From Desulfobacteraceae bacterium (lineage in GTDB: Bacteria > Desulfobacterota > Desulfobacteria > Desulfobacterales > JAUWMJ01), in the NCBI GenBank assembly GCA_030612225.1, contig JAUWOH010000027.1, positions 1 through 15,250 of the forward strand: DNA of 15,250 nt, in the 5' to 3' direction. Both the position numbers and the translations under genes were made by a program. Of this stretch, positions 1 to 7,535 are shown in pieces. Below the pieces are notes generated by a model that saw only the letters and a program-made list of their open reading frames with translations, had not been told where the DNA came from and did no database searches. Positions within the stretch are counted from its first letter, which is position 1; every line of letters begins with the position of its first letter.

Positions 1-2
1 TG

Positions 3-242
3 CCACAGGCTTTACGGAGGATATTACCACCTCTTGCGGGTCAGTTTATCAGCTTGATTAAAGATTCTTCACTCCTTGGGGTTATTGCCATTTCCGAATT
101 GCTCAAGAGCACAAGGGAAGCTGTTGCAGCAAGCCTGATGCCATTTGAACTTTATTTTCTTTGTGCAATTTTATATCTTTTTATAACCTTCTCACTTTCG
201 ATGTCTATTCAATATCTGGAAAAAAGGATGGCAAAAACGTGA
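3..242 (+). CDS. Polar amino-acid ABC transporter permease, C-terminal part (5' end outside window)
   Basis: Inner-membrane subunit of a polar amino-acid uptake ABC transporter (HisM/GlnP family). The frame is open from the window edge and gives the last 79 residues. They begin with the tail of the EAA loop (PQALRRILPPLAGQFISLIK), which docks on the ATPase, and continue through the family pattern KDSSLLGVIAISEL to a final membrane helix (about YFLCAILYLFITFSLSM) and a basic tail, LEKRMAKT. The stop TGA overlaps the GTG start of the ATPase gene (GTGA), typical of translational coupling in one operon. The substrate cannot be told from this fragment; the binding protein and the rest of the permease must lie upstream. 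Confidence 0.88.
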   Translation, partial: PQALRRILPPLAGQFISLIKDSSLLGVIAISELLKSTREAVAASLMPFELYFLCAILYLFITFSLSMSIQYLEKRMAKT

Positions 243-970
243 TTACAGTTGAGAATCTATATAAAACCTTTCATGTACCCCATGAAATCAAGGCGCTGGT
301 TAATGTATCAAATGAAATCGGTGCGGGCGAAGTGGTTGTGATTTGCGGGCCTTCAGGATCAGGCAAAAGCACATTTTTAAGATGTCTGAACCGGCTGGAA
401 ACAGCGGACACGGGGAAAATAATTATTGATGGGGTAAATGTGCTTGATCCTAAAACAGACATTAACAAGGTGCGGGCTGAAGTAGGAATGGTCTTTCAAT
501 CGTTTAACCTTTTTCCCCATAAAACTACTTTTGAAAATGTGTCCCTTGCACAATGTGTTGTCCGTAAACGCTCAAAAGCTCAAGCAAAAGAAAAAACCAT
601 GGCTCTGCTGGATAAAGTCGGCATTAGCGATAAAGTCCAGGTCTATCCTGATCAGCTTTCCGGCGGACAGCAGCAGCGTGTTGCCATAGCCCGCGCATTG
701 GCTATGGAACCTAAGGTGATGCTTTTTGACGAACCGACATCTGCCCTGGATCCTGAAATGATAGGTGAAGTGCTCGATGTTATGAAAACCCTGGCAAAAG
801 AAGGAATGACCATGATTGTTGTAAGCCATGAAATGGGTTTTGCAAGGGAAGTAGCTGACAGTGTAATTTTCATGGATGAAGGGGCTATTGTGGAAGTCGG
901 AACACCGGAGCATTTTTTCAAAAACCCGGAACATGAAAGAACTAAGCTTTTTCTAAGTCAGATACTTTAG
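239..970 (+). CDS. Polar amino-acid ABC transporter ATP-binding protein (GlnQ/HisP family)
   Basis: Cytoplasmic ATPase that powers amino-acid import with the preceding permease. With the GTG start it is 243 aa, the usual family length. Visible motifs are Walker A GPSGSGKST (about residues 37-45), the Q-loop VFQSFNLFPH (from about 85), the signature LSGGQQQR (140-147), Walker B VMLFDEP (160-166), the D-loop SALDPE and the H-loop His in VVSHEM (about 197). I chose GTG 239 because it overlaps the permease stop and places VENLYKTF at the N-terminus; the open frame back to ATG 161 only reads the permease gene out of frame. The C-terminus RTKLFLSQIL is typical of the family, and about the last 50 bases recur as a relic behind the ligase gene at 7485-7535. 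The exact substrate is unknown. Confidence 0.93.
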   Translation: MITVENLYKTFHVPHEIKALVNVSNEIGAGEVVVICGPSGSGKSTFLRCLNRLETADTGKIIIDGVNVLDPKTDINKVRAEVGMVFQSFNLFPHKTTFENVSLAQCVVRKRSKAQAKEKTMALLDKVGISDKVQVYPDQLSGGQQQRVAIARALAMEPKVMLFDEPTSALDPEMIGEVLDVMKTLAKEGMTMIVVSHEMGFAREVADSVIFMDEGAIVEVGTPEHFFKNPEHERTKLFLSQIL

Positions 971-1152
971 GATTGAAGATTGTCGATTGAATATTGAAAA
1001 TTGAATGAAATCCATCCCTTTATATAAGAAAGATGGCTTGCCGGGGCGTAGCCAAAGGCGAAGCCTGGAGCGAAGCGATTCAACAAATATTCAATCTTCA
1101 ATAATCAATATTCAATCAGGTTCCGGCTTGTCCTATTTAAAATTGTAGATTT
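921..1152 (+). repeat. Palindrome-rich interspersed repeat, copy 1 (inverted partner at 7303-7535)
   Basis: The core, about 973-1120, starts with GATTGAATATTGAAAATTGAAT-like sequence and ends with its near complement (TCAATATTCAATC), with the centre GGCGTAGCCAAAGGCGAAGCC. The reverse complement of 7303-7535 matches this stretch closely, with roughly ten differences over the 165-base core. The match also runs into the last ~50 bases of the ATPase gene on the left and through CCGGCTTGTCCT to TAGATTT on the right. The core looks like a MITE/REP-type non-coding element. The flanking match means more than the element alone was copied. From 1153 to 1363 there is only AT-rich smc leader, with no gene or convincing promoter that I can see. 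Confidence 0.85.
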
Positions 1153-1363
1153 CTTTTTGCTTCTCACTTTTTCCATACGATATCCATCTGTTCTAAAATA
1201 CACAACAAAATCAAAATCTACCACATATTGTATTATTAAAATTTAAATATACCGCCTGTTGTGTTTTTTCCTTTACAAGCAAAATCTTTTCTGTTATAAA
1301 TCTTGGGATATAAAATATCAACAAATTGAACAGCATTCCGAAATAAAGTCGGAGATCTTTAGC

Positions 1364-4300
1364 ATGAAACTTAAAAAACTTGAAATATCCGGATTTAAAT
1401 CCTTTTTTGAAAAAGAGAGTATTGAATTTCCCATAGGAATATCTGCAATTGTCGGACCAAATGGCTGCGGCAAAAGTAATGTGGTTGATGCGCTGCGTTG
1501 GGTTATGGGCGAACAGAGCGTTAAAACTCTCCGCGGTAAGTCCATGGAAGATGTCATATTTGCCGGTACAAAAGGTAAAATGCCTCTTAATTTGGCAGAA
1601 GTGTCCTTAACTCTTTTAAACGACAATGGTTCCGCACCGGAAGAATTAAAGGATTTTACTGAAATTATGCTCACCAGGCGTCTTTATCGATCCGGCGAAA
1701 GCGCTTATTTAATAAATAAGCAGCCATGCAGGCTCAAGGATGTGCACAGAGTCTTCTTAGGAAGCGGTCTTGGCGCAAAATCGTATGCCGTTATACAGCA
1801 AGGAAATATCGGTGCAATAACTGATGCCGGGCCGGATGAAAGAAGATTTTTCATTGAAGAGGCCGCCGGGACCACAATCTTTAAAAGCAAAAAGATTGAA
1901 GCTCTGCGAAAAGTTAAGACTACAAACCATAACCTGTTACGTATCAATGATATTATTCTGGAAATTAAGCGCCAAATGGCCAGCCTGAAGCGGCAGGCAA
2001 GAAAGGCGGAACTTTTTAAAACCCTCCAGGAACGTATCAAACAACTCGACGTTCGGCTGGCAATTTTGCATTATGATGACTATACACAAAACATTGATGA
2101 AGCAGATTCTTTGTTAAAAGAGTTGAAGGATACAGACATATGTCATTCAACACAACTTGAAAAGCTTGACCTGGCAATTGAAGAAATAAAACTGCAGCGC
2201 TGGGAAAAAAATCAGGAAATATCGAAGCAAAAATCAAATAAATATGAAATGCAGCGAGATATCGATAGAACCGAAAATGATCTTGCTCATTACAAAAAGG
2301 ATGTTGAAAGACTTAGCATAGAAGCTTCAGAATTTGAATCGGCAAGGGAGGAACTGAAAGAAAAAAGAAGCAAAATGGAAACCGAAATTGCCCAGAGTGA
2401 TAATCAGAGTATCATGATAAAAAAGGATATTGATGAAACAAAGATAATGCTCGAAAAACAGCAGTCTGATTCAGCCGGCATACAAGAACAATTGTCTGTG
2501 CTTAACCGGGAGCTTGGAGATTGTAATACAGAGCTTGTGAACAAAGTGGCCCTGGAAGCAAGAAATAAAAACATCTATCAAAATGCCTCAAGTAACAAAG
2601 AAAACCTTAAAAGACGTCTGAAAAGGGCAAATGAGGAAGAATTAATCGCAAAAAAAGAGGTTACTGACGTCTTGGAAAGAGAAACCAGGGCAAAAGAGCA
2701 GCTTAAATCTTTAAAACAGAAAATCAACGATCTTTCAAGTCGCATTGAAATAACAGGCAAACAACTCGATGATAAAAGTAAGACACTGGCCGTCCAGGTA
2801 AAGCATGTTCAGACCCTTGATTTTGAACAAAACAATATTAAATCAAACTATGCTGCCTTAAAGAAAATGGAGGACGGCTTTGAGTGGTACAAAGACGGCG
2901 TCAAGGCAATAATGAAAGTGCATAGCACAAAACCCGATGGGCAAAACTCAAATATCCACCCCAAAAGCTCCAAACTGCAAAACGATGTCATATGCCTGAT
3001 GGCGGATATTATCGATCCGGAACCCACCTTTGCAACCGCAGTGGAAGCCTCACTTGGAGAATCATTGCAGTATATATTAGTTAAGGATCAACAGGCGGGC
3101 CTTGATGCTGTGGACTATCTTCAGTCTAACAGCGCCGGCCGCAGCGGATTTATTCCGATTTCAACTATCAGGCAAATTGAATATGGACAGCAGAGAAAGC
3201 CTGATCCTTCAAAACTTCTTTTAAACCATGTTTTAGTAAAGGAAGGCTTTGAAAAGATAACCAGCGCGCTTTTGGGACACGTTCTTGTTGCAGACGATAT
3301 TGAAGAAGCCAAAACAATTTTCAACAGCAACGGGGCGCTGCAAACCATAGTAACTAAAGACGGCGACATACTGTCCCATCAAGGCTTAATAATTGGTGGA
3401 AGCAAAGATAATTTTACCGGTATCTTCACTAAAAAACAGGAAATCAGGGATTTAAAGCACAGTATTAGTGATTTAGACCGGAAATTGGAATTCGCCCGTG
3501 CAGATCAAACCGACATGGAATCCGAACTTCGCATGTTTGAAAGCGACCTGCAAAAACTTATAGAAGAAAAAAACAAGGTTGCCAGCCAGGGAGTTGAAGC
3601 GGAAAAAGATTTTTACAAAGCCTCTGAGGATTTAAAGCACTGCCGGCACCATCTTGAAATTGTACGTCTGGAACAGCAGCAGCTTATGGGTGAAGAGAGC
3701 GATGCTGATGAAGAAATGGCAGAGTACAATAAGGCTCTGTCCGAAATCTCCGATCAGATTGTCAGCCTGCAGAACACAGTTGCGGAAAAAACAGCTCAAG
3801 CGGACTCCATATCAGCTCAGGTAAACACTTTTGACCAGGAAACCGTCGAACTGAAGCTCAAACTGACCTCTTTAAACGCAAGACTGGAAAACATCACCAA
3901 TACAGCAAGGCGACTTAAAGAATTCCTTGATGATAATATTGAGCAACTTGAACAGCTTACTGCAGAAATCAACCGAAAAAATCAAAAAGAAAACTCTTTA
4001 AAACAGAAAATAAAAGAATTTGAACATAATCTTTACGCTAATTACGAAGATATAAAAATTTTGCATCATGCTATTGATAAAAATGAGGACGATTATCAGA
4101 AAATTGATTCAACGCTGAAAGATAGCGATGATAATATCTCAGACATCCGAAAACAACGAGAAAAAGTTTCAGAAAAGTTTCGTATGCTCGAACTTGAACA
4201 ATCCCAGCGACATTTAAAGCGGGAAAATATCGAAAACCGCCTGATAGAACGTTATCACATAACTATTTCCGAAATAAAGACGGAAAATAAAAAGATGTCA

Positions 4301-4996
4301 AATGAGCTGAAACAAACGGTAAAAATGTCGCCGGATGAAATGGAAGAAGAACTTTCCCGTTTGAAAAGAAAGATGGAAAATTTCAACGATGTTAATCTTA
4401 GTGCCATAAAAGAATATGAACAGCATAAAATCAGGTTCGATTTTCTTTCCAAACAGCATGACGATCTTGTAAAAGCCGTTGAAGATCTTCAAAAAGTAAT
4501 CAGAAAAATTGACAGGATCACTCAAGATCGATTTATTAATACGCTAAACCTGGTTAATGAAAAACTTAGTGAGGTATTTCCTCGTCTTTTTGAAGGTGGA
4601 ACAGCCAAACTTGTGCTTTCACAGCCTGACAACCCTCTGGAAACAGGTGTGGAGTTTATGATCCATCCGCCCGGGAAAAAACTTATAAGAATGAGTCTTC
4701 TTTCAGGTGGGGAGAAAGCGCTTGCCGCCATTGCCTTTATCTTCTCACTTTTCTTAATCAAGCCGACATCTTTCTGTCTTCTGGATGAAATTGATGCCCC
4801 CCTTGATGATGTTAATGTATATCGCTTTAATGACCTGCTCCAGCTTATTGGTGAAAAATCTCAAATTATTATGGTAACGCATAACAAGAGCAGCATGGAG
4901 TTTGCCGATACCCTTTTCGGAATTACAATGGAACAAAAAGGAATTTCGAAAGTTGTTTCTGTTAACTTTGAACAACGCAAAGAAATGGTAAATTGA
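1364..4996 (+). CDS. smc: Chromosome segregation protein SMC
   Basis: Chromosome-organising condensin ATPase, 1210 aa from ATG 1364, full length for bacterial SMC. It acts on the nucleoid as a homodimer with ScpA/ScpB, which are not in this window. The N-terminal head has MKLKKLEISGFKSF and Walker A GPNGCGKSN (residues 31-39). Long charged coiled coils flank a hinge at about residues 535-680 (DVICLMADIIDPEP to IIGGSKDN, with GRSGFIPIS). The C-terminal head has the signature LSGGEK (1113-1118) and Walker B FCLLDEIDAPLDD (Asp/Glu 1141-1142), followed by IIMVTHNK. I chose ATG 1364 because GGAG lies nine bases upstream and SMC proteins begin at this point; the frame is open back to 1259 but that extension has no SMC-like sequence. 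ftsY follows in the same orientation, a common bacterial pairing. Confidence 0.97.
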   Translation: MKLKKLEISGFKSFFEKESIEFPIGISAIVGPNGCGKSNVVDALRWVMGEQSVKTLRGKSMEDVIFAGTKGKMPLNLAEVSLTLLNDNGSAPEELKDFTEIMLTRRLYRSGESAYLINKQPCRLKDVHRVFLGSGLGAKSYAVIQQGNIGAITDAGPDERRFFIEEAAGTTIFKSKKIEALRKVKTTNHNLLRINDIILEIKRQMASLKRQARKAELFKTLQERIKQLDVRLAILHYDDYTQNIDEADSLLKELKDTDICHSTQLEKLDLAIEEIKLQRWEKNQEISKQKSNKYEMQRDIDRTENDLAHYKKDVERLSIEASEFESAREELKEKRSKMETEIAQSDNQSIMIKKDIDETKIMLEKQQSDSAGIQEQLSVLNRELGDCNTELVNKVALEARNKNIYQNASSNKENLKRRLKRANEEELIAKKEVTDVLERETRAKEQLKSLKQKINDLSSRIEITGKQLDDKSKTLAVQVKHVQTLDFEQNNIKSNYAALKKMEDGFEWYKDGVKAIMKVHSTKPDGQNSNIHPKSSKLQNDVICLMADIIDPEPTFATAVEASLGESLQYILVKDQQAGLDAVDYLQSNSAGRSGFIPISTIRQIEYGQQRKPDPSKLLLNHVLVKEGFEKITSALLGHVLVADDIEEAKTIFNSNGALQTIVTKDGDILSHQGLIIGGSKDNFTGIFTKKQEIRDLKHSISDLDRKLEFARADQTDMESELRMFESDLQKLIEEKNKVASQGVEAEKDFYKASEDLKHCRHHLEIVRLEQQQLMGEESDADEEMAEYNKALSEISDQIVSLQNTVAEKTAQADSISAQVNTFDQETVELKLKLTSLNARLENITNTARRLKEFLDDNIEQLEQLTAEINRKNQKENSLKQKIKEFEHNLYANYEDIKILHHAIDKNEDDYQKIDSTLKDSDDNISDIRKQREKVSEKFRMLELEQSQRHLKRENIENRLIERYHITISEIKTENKKMSNELKQTVKMSPDEMEEELSRLKRKMENFNDVNLSAIKEYEQHKIRFDFLSKQHDDLVKAVEDLQKVIRKIDRITQDRFINTLNLVNEKLSEVFPRLFEGGTAKLVLSQPDNPLETGVEFMIHPPGKKLIRMSLLSGGEKALAAIAFIFSLFLIKPTSFCLLDEIDAPLDDVNVYRFNDLLQLIGEKSQIIMVTHNKSSMEFADTLFGITMEQKGISKVVSVNFEQRKEMVN

Positions 4997-5006
4997 TTTT
5001 TACCAG

Positions 5007-5052
5007 AAATTTACAAACTCACCATCAAGTTTCTTTTTGAGTTTGTAAATTT
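5007..5052 (+). terminator. AT-rich stem-loop after smc, possible terminator
   Basis: A perfect 15-bp inverted repeat (AAATTTACAAACTCA at 5007-5021, its complement at 5038-5052) with a 16-nt loop begins 10 bases after the smc stop. Its place suits a transcription terminator, but there is no T-run directly after the stem and the right arm touches the end of the MITE-like element. It may therefore be part of that repeat instead. Confidence 0.4.
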
Positions 5053-5241
5053 GATGAACTCGTAAAAAGTCTTTGAATAAACACAGGATGGCTAAGTAAA
5101 AAGGCTTATATACCCCCGCTAAAAATCAGCGGGATAAAAAGGCGTAGCGGTTTTTCAGGGACGAGACTATACGTTATAGTATGTCGAGTACCTGAAAAAC
5201 CGCTACAACGCAGTAGATGAGACTTTCTACGACGCCATCAA
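5051..5241 (+). repeat. MITE-like element with terminal inverted repeats between smc and ftsY
   Basis: The ends, TTGATGAACTCGTAAAAAGTC (5051-5071, last base omitted in matching arm comparisons) and GACTTTCTACGACGCCATCAA (5221-5241), are imperfect 21-base inverted repeats with about four mismatches. Inside are a small hairpin (CCCGCT/AGCGGG, 5115-5133), a perfect 16-bp stem (GTAGCGGTTTTTCAGG at 5144-5159 pairing with 5191-5206) and a nested palindrome ACTATA-CGT-TATAGT (5166-5180). There is no open frame of note. The element ends 15 bases before the ftsY start, so it forms most of the ftsY leader. A lone end of the same type lies at 10401-10420. The non-autonomous transposon reading is an inference from structure. 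Confidence 0.7.
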
Positions 5242-5256
5242 TTTTACAGGATTTCT

Positions 5257-6237
5257 ATGACTCTAAACTGGCTAAAAAAAAAGACCCCACCAAACAAGGC
5301 TCAAAAAGATAAAGAAGAGCTGCCGGACCGGCAAGCTGTTTATTTCAAACGCCTAAGAGCGGGCCTGTCCAAAACCCGCGCAATCCTTACAACCGATCTC
5401 GAAGATCTTTTTGCAAAAAAGAAAAAAATAGATGATGATCTGCTGGAGGAGTTAGAAAAACTTTTGATAACCTCGGATATGGGTGTTCAGACATCCATGG
5501 ACCTTATAGAGCGCATCTCCGACAAATCTTCAAAAATCGAAGATGCTGATGAGTTGAAAAATGCGCTTAAAGAGGAGATACTTTCGTTTCTCGATGCACA
5601 GACCCAGGTTTCTGATAAGATTACAAGCCACCCACATGTTATAATGGTAGTCGGTGTTAACGGAACAGGGAAAACCACCAGCATCGGCAAGCTTGCTGCA
5701 AGATACACTTCTGCCGGTAAAAAGGTTCTAATCGCTGCTGCCGATACTTTCCGGGCTGCAGCGGTTGAACAGCTTGAAATATGGGCTGATAGGGCCGGCG
5801 CAGACATCGTTAAACAAAAAGAAGGGACAGATCCAGCCGCAGTTGCATACGACAGCATTGAGGCCGCTATAGCCAGAGATTGTGATATCGTGTTAGTTGA
5901 TACTGCGGGAAGGCTTCACACCAAAATAAACCTGATGGAAGAATTAAAAAAAATAAAACGGACCATTTCCAAAAAACTCCCGGGAGCTCCCCACGAAATT
6001 CTGCTCGTCCTTGATGCAACAACAGGTCAAAACGCATTATCCCAGGCCAAATCATTCAATGAGGCTCTCGATATCACAGCGATTGCCCTTACAAAACTTG
6101 ACGGAACGGCCAGGGGCGGGGTTGTTGTAGGTATTTTTACTGCTCTTAACATTCCTCTGAAATATATCGGGGTTGGAGAACAAATTGAAGATTTGCAGGA
6201 CTTTGATCCTGTACGATTCGTCAATGCGCTGTTTTGA
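5257..6237 (+). CDS. ftsY: Signal recognition particle receptor FtsY
   Basis: SRP receptor GTPase that docks ribosome-nascent-chain-SRP complexes at the inner membrane and hands membrane proteins to the translocon. It has 326 aa. The N domain is helical (about residues 30-110, with DDDLLEELEKLLITSDMGV). The G domain has the P-loop GVNGTGKTT (133-141), DTFRAAAVEQL (163-173), DTAGR (215-219), TKLDGTARGG (279-288) and the C-terminal GVGEQIEDLQDF typical of FtsY rather than Ffh. It lacks the long acidic A domain of E. coli FtsY and has only a short basic N-terminus (NWLKKK), as in many bacteria. ATG 5257 has AGGA five bases upstream. A repeat element fills the gap to smc, so co-transcription with smc is uncertain. 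Confidence 0.97.
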   Translation: MTLNWLKKKTPPNKAQKDKEELPDRQAVYFKRLRAGLSKTRAILTTDLEDLFAKKKKIDDDLLEELEKLLITSDMGVQTSMDLIERISDKSSKIEDADELKNALKEEILSFLDAQTQVSDKITSHPHVIMVVGVNGTGKTTSIGKLAARYTSAGKKVLIAAADTFRAAAVEQLEIWADRAGADIVKQKEGTDPAAVAYDSIEAAIARDCDIVLVDTAGRLHTKINLMEELKKIKRTISKKLPGAPHEILLVLDATTGQNALSQAKSFNEALDITAIALTKLDGTARGGVVVGIFTALNIPLKYIGVGEQIEDLQDFDPVRFVNALF

Positions 6238-6245
6238 AAATTTCG

Positions 6246-6351
6246 TAAGCGTTCACAGGCACCGCATCTGCGCGTGATCAGGGCAACCAGCATAGCAGAC
6301 TATAAGCTGGTCACCCTGATTACGCACATCTGCAGCACCTGCGAACGCTTA
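6246..6351 (+). repeat. Long imperfect palindrome (46-nt arms) after ftsY
   Basis: Arm 6246-6291 begins TAAGCGTTCACAGG and ends AACCAGC. Arm 6306-6351 is its inverted counterpart, matching at about 36 of 46 positions, with a 14-base loop between. It starts nine bases after the ftsY stop and would form a large RNA or cruciform structure. Many differences between the arms are transitions, as expected of an old repeat. It could help end ftsY transcription, but there is no clean T-run. The remaining gap, 6352-6543, shows no gene; I see only AT-rich sequence and a G-rich patch. Confidence 0.65.
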
Positions 6352-6543
6352 TAGGACGCAGATTATGCAAATTTTTTGTTCCAAATGGGGGCGGGTACAA
6401 AAATTCAAAACAACTTCTTGTTTTTCAATACGCTGCATCCACTGCCAATGCTTATTTTCCTGAAAATTATTGCTGCAAATGCTTCTTTTTAGGGGGTCTG
6501 CTGTATTTTTTTTAATAAAAGTGCCTAAAAATGCAGAATTCTG

Positions 6544-6570
6544 TTGACATGAAAAATCACCTACTATATT
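6544..6570 (+). promoter_or_regulatory. Likely sigma-70 promoter of the HU gene
   Basis: A perfect -35 TTGACA (6544-6549) is followed after 15 bases by TATATT (6565-6570). The 15-base spacer is short, so the exact -10 is uncertain. A second TTGACAT overlaps the -10 and starts at 6569. The HU start is 83 bases beyond the -10, with a strong ribosome site (AGGGGGA at 6638-6644). Confidence 0.5.
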
Positions 6571-6652
6571 GACATAGGCAAACAGGCTATTGGCAGATGT
6601 TTATCTGCTATCTATTAAACAAAAGTAATTAAACAAAAGGGGGAACAGAATA

Positions 6653-6925
6653 ATGACAAAAGCAGAATTGGTTGACATGATGGCAAAGGACGCAAAAATT
6701 TCCAAGGTTGCAGCAGCTAATGCACTTAACTCTTTTATGGCCAACATCACAAAAGCGCTGAAGAAAAAAGAGGGAAAGGTTACTTTGGTCGGTTTTGGCA
6801 CTTTCGCAAAAATCCGTCGTAAAGCACGTAAGGGTCGCAATCCGCAAACAGGCGAGCCTATTAAAATTAAGGCATGTAATGTTGTAAAATTTCGTCCGGG
6901 TAAAAAACTAAAAGACTCTATTTAA
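6653..6925 (+). CDS. hup: HU-family DNA-binding protein
   Basis: Small nucleoid protein that bends and compacts DNA as a dimer. Its 90 aa is the exact family length. It begins MTKAELVDMMAKDAKISK, has the alpha-helical dimerisation half, then the core VTLVGFGTFAKIRRKARKGR and the DNA-binding arm with the signature GRNPQTGEPIKI, ending KFRPGKKLKDSI. HU is favoured over IHF because of the overall match to HU-beta-type sequences; IHF subunits usually differ in the arm. AGGGGGA eight bases upstream of ATG 6653 and the upstream TTGACA point to strong separate expression. A bidirectional terminator follows. Confidence 0.95.
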   Translation: MTKAELVDMMAKDAKISKVAAANALNSFMANITKALKKKEGKVTLVGFGTFAKIRRKARKGRNPQTGEPIKIKACNVVKFRPGKKLKDSI

Positions 6926-6930
6926 TTATT

Positions 6931-6968
6931 ATTTTTCCGGCACTCAGACATCTGGGTGCCGGAAAAAT
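6931..6968. terminator. Bidirectional intrinsic terminator between hup and acyP
   Basis: Stem ATTTTTCCGGCACTCAGA (6931-6948) pairs with 6951-6968 over 18 positions, with one G-T wobble. The GC-rich inner stem is flanked by an A/T run on each side, so it can act for both convergent genes. The hup stop is five bases before it and the acyP stop three bases after. Confidence 0.9.
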
Positions 6969-6971
6969 AAA

Positions 6972-7253
6972 TTAATATGCGATTTTAAACTCTTTAAACT
7001 CGCCTGTATAATCTTTCCAATTTACTTCCGTCTTTTCGACCTTTGCAGGCGGGGAACCTTCCTGGCACCACTTGAGAATTAAATCAACACTCGTCTTATC
7101 TCCTTCAAACAAGGCTTCGACGGTTCCATCGGCTTTATTTCTTACCCACCCTGAAACACCATAAAGATGCGCAGCTTTAAGCGTCTCCATTCTGAAAAAG
7201 ACACCCTGTACTCTTCCGCTGATTATTACATGGGCTCTGACATTACTTTCCAT
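6972..7253 (-). CDS. acyP: Acylphosphatase
   Basis: Small cytoplasmic enzyme that hydrolyses acyl phosphates (carboxyl-phosphate anhydrides). It has 93 aa, the normal family length. The phosphate-binding loop is GRVQGVFFR with catalytic Arg21, and the second catalytic residue is Asn39 in GWVRNKADGTVEALFEG. All signature residues are present. The start ATG (7251-7253) has AGGGA about a dozen bases upstream. The gene converges on hup and appears monocistronic. Its physiological substrate in bacteria is generally not known. Confidence 0.95.
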   Translation of the reverse strand: MESNVRAHVIISGRVQGVFFRMETLKAAHLYGVSGWVRNKADGTVEALFEGDKTSVDLILKWCQEGSPPAKVEKTEVNWKDYTGEFKEFKIAY

Positions 7254-7302
7254 TTTTCAAAAGTTCCCTCTTGATGAATATAAATTCAATTGATAGTTGG
7301 AT

Positions 7303-7535
7303 AAATCTATAATTCTAACCAGGACAAGCCGGAATCTGAATGACTATTGATTATTGAAGATTGAATATTTGTCGAATCGCTTCGCTCCAGGCTTCGCCTT
7401 TGGCTACGCCCCGGCAAGCCATCTTTCTTATATAGATTGATAGATTTCATTCAATTTTCAATATTCAATCGACAATATTCAATCCTATAGTATCTGGCTT
7501 AAAAAAGCTTTGGTTTTTCATATTCTGGTGTTTTC
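7303..7535 (-). repeat. Inverted copy 2 of the repeat after the ABC ATPase
   Basis: Read on the - strand this matches 921-1152 nearly throughout, including the palindromic core and both flanks. The part at 7485-7535 is related to the 3' end of the amino-acid ABC ATPase: on the - strand, just after the ligase stop codon and in the same frame, it reads KTKAFLSQIL then stop, against RTKLFLSQIL in the intact gene. Another frame reads TPEYEKPKLF against NPEHERTKLF, so small indels have occurred. The last few ligase codons overlap this relic. The rest of the gap to acyP (7254-7302) holds only the acyP leader. Confidence 0.85.

Noticed and set aside
161..238. Upstream ATG start for the ABC ATPase at 161
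   Set aside because: The extension only reads the permease gene in another frame. GTG 239 overlaps the permease stop and gives the normal family N-terminus.
1259..1363. N-terminal extension of SMC to 1259
   Set aside because: The extra 35 residues have no SMC character, and ATG 1364 has a ribosome site and the family start MKLKKLEISGFKSF.
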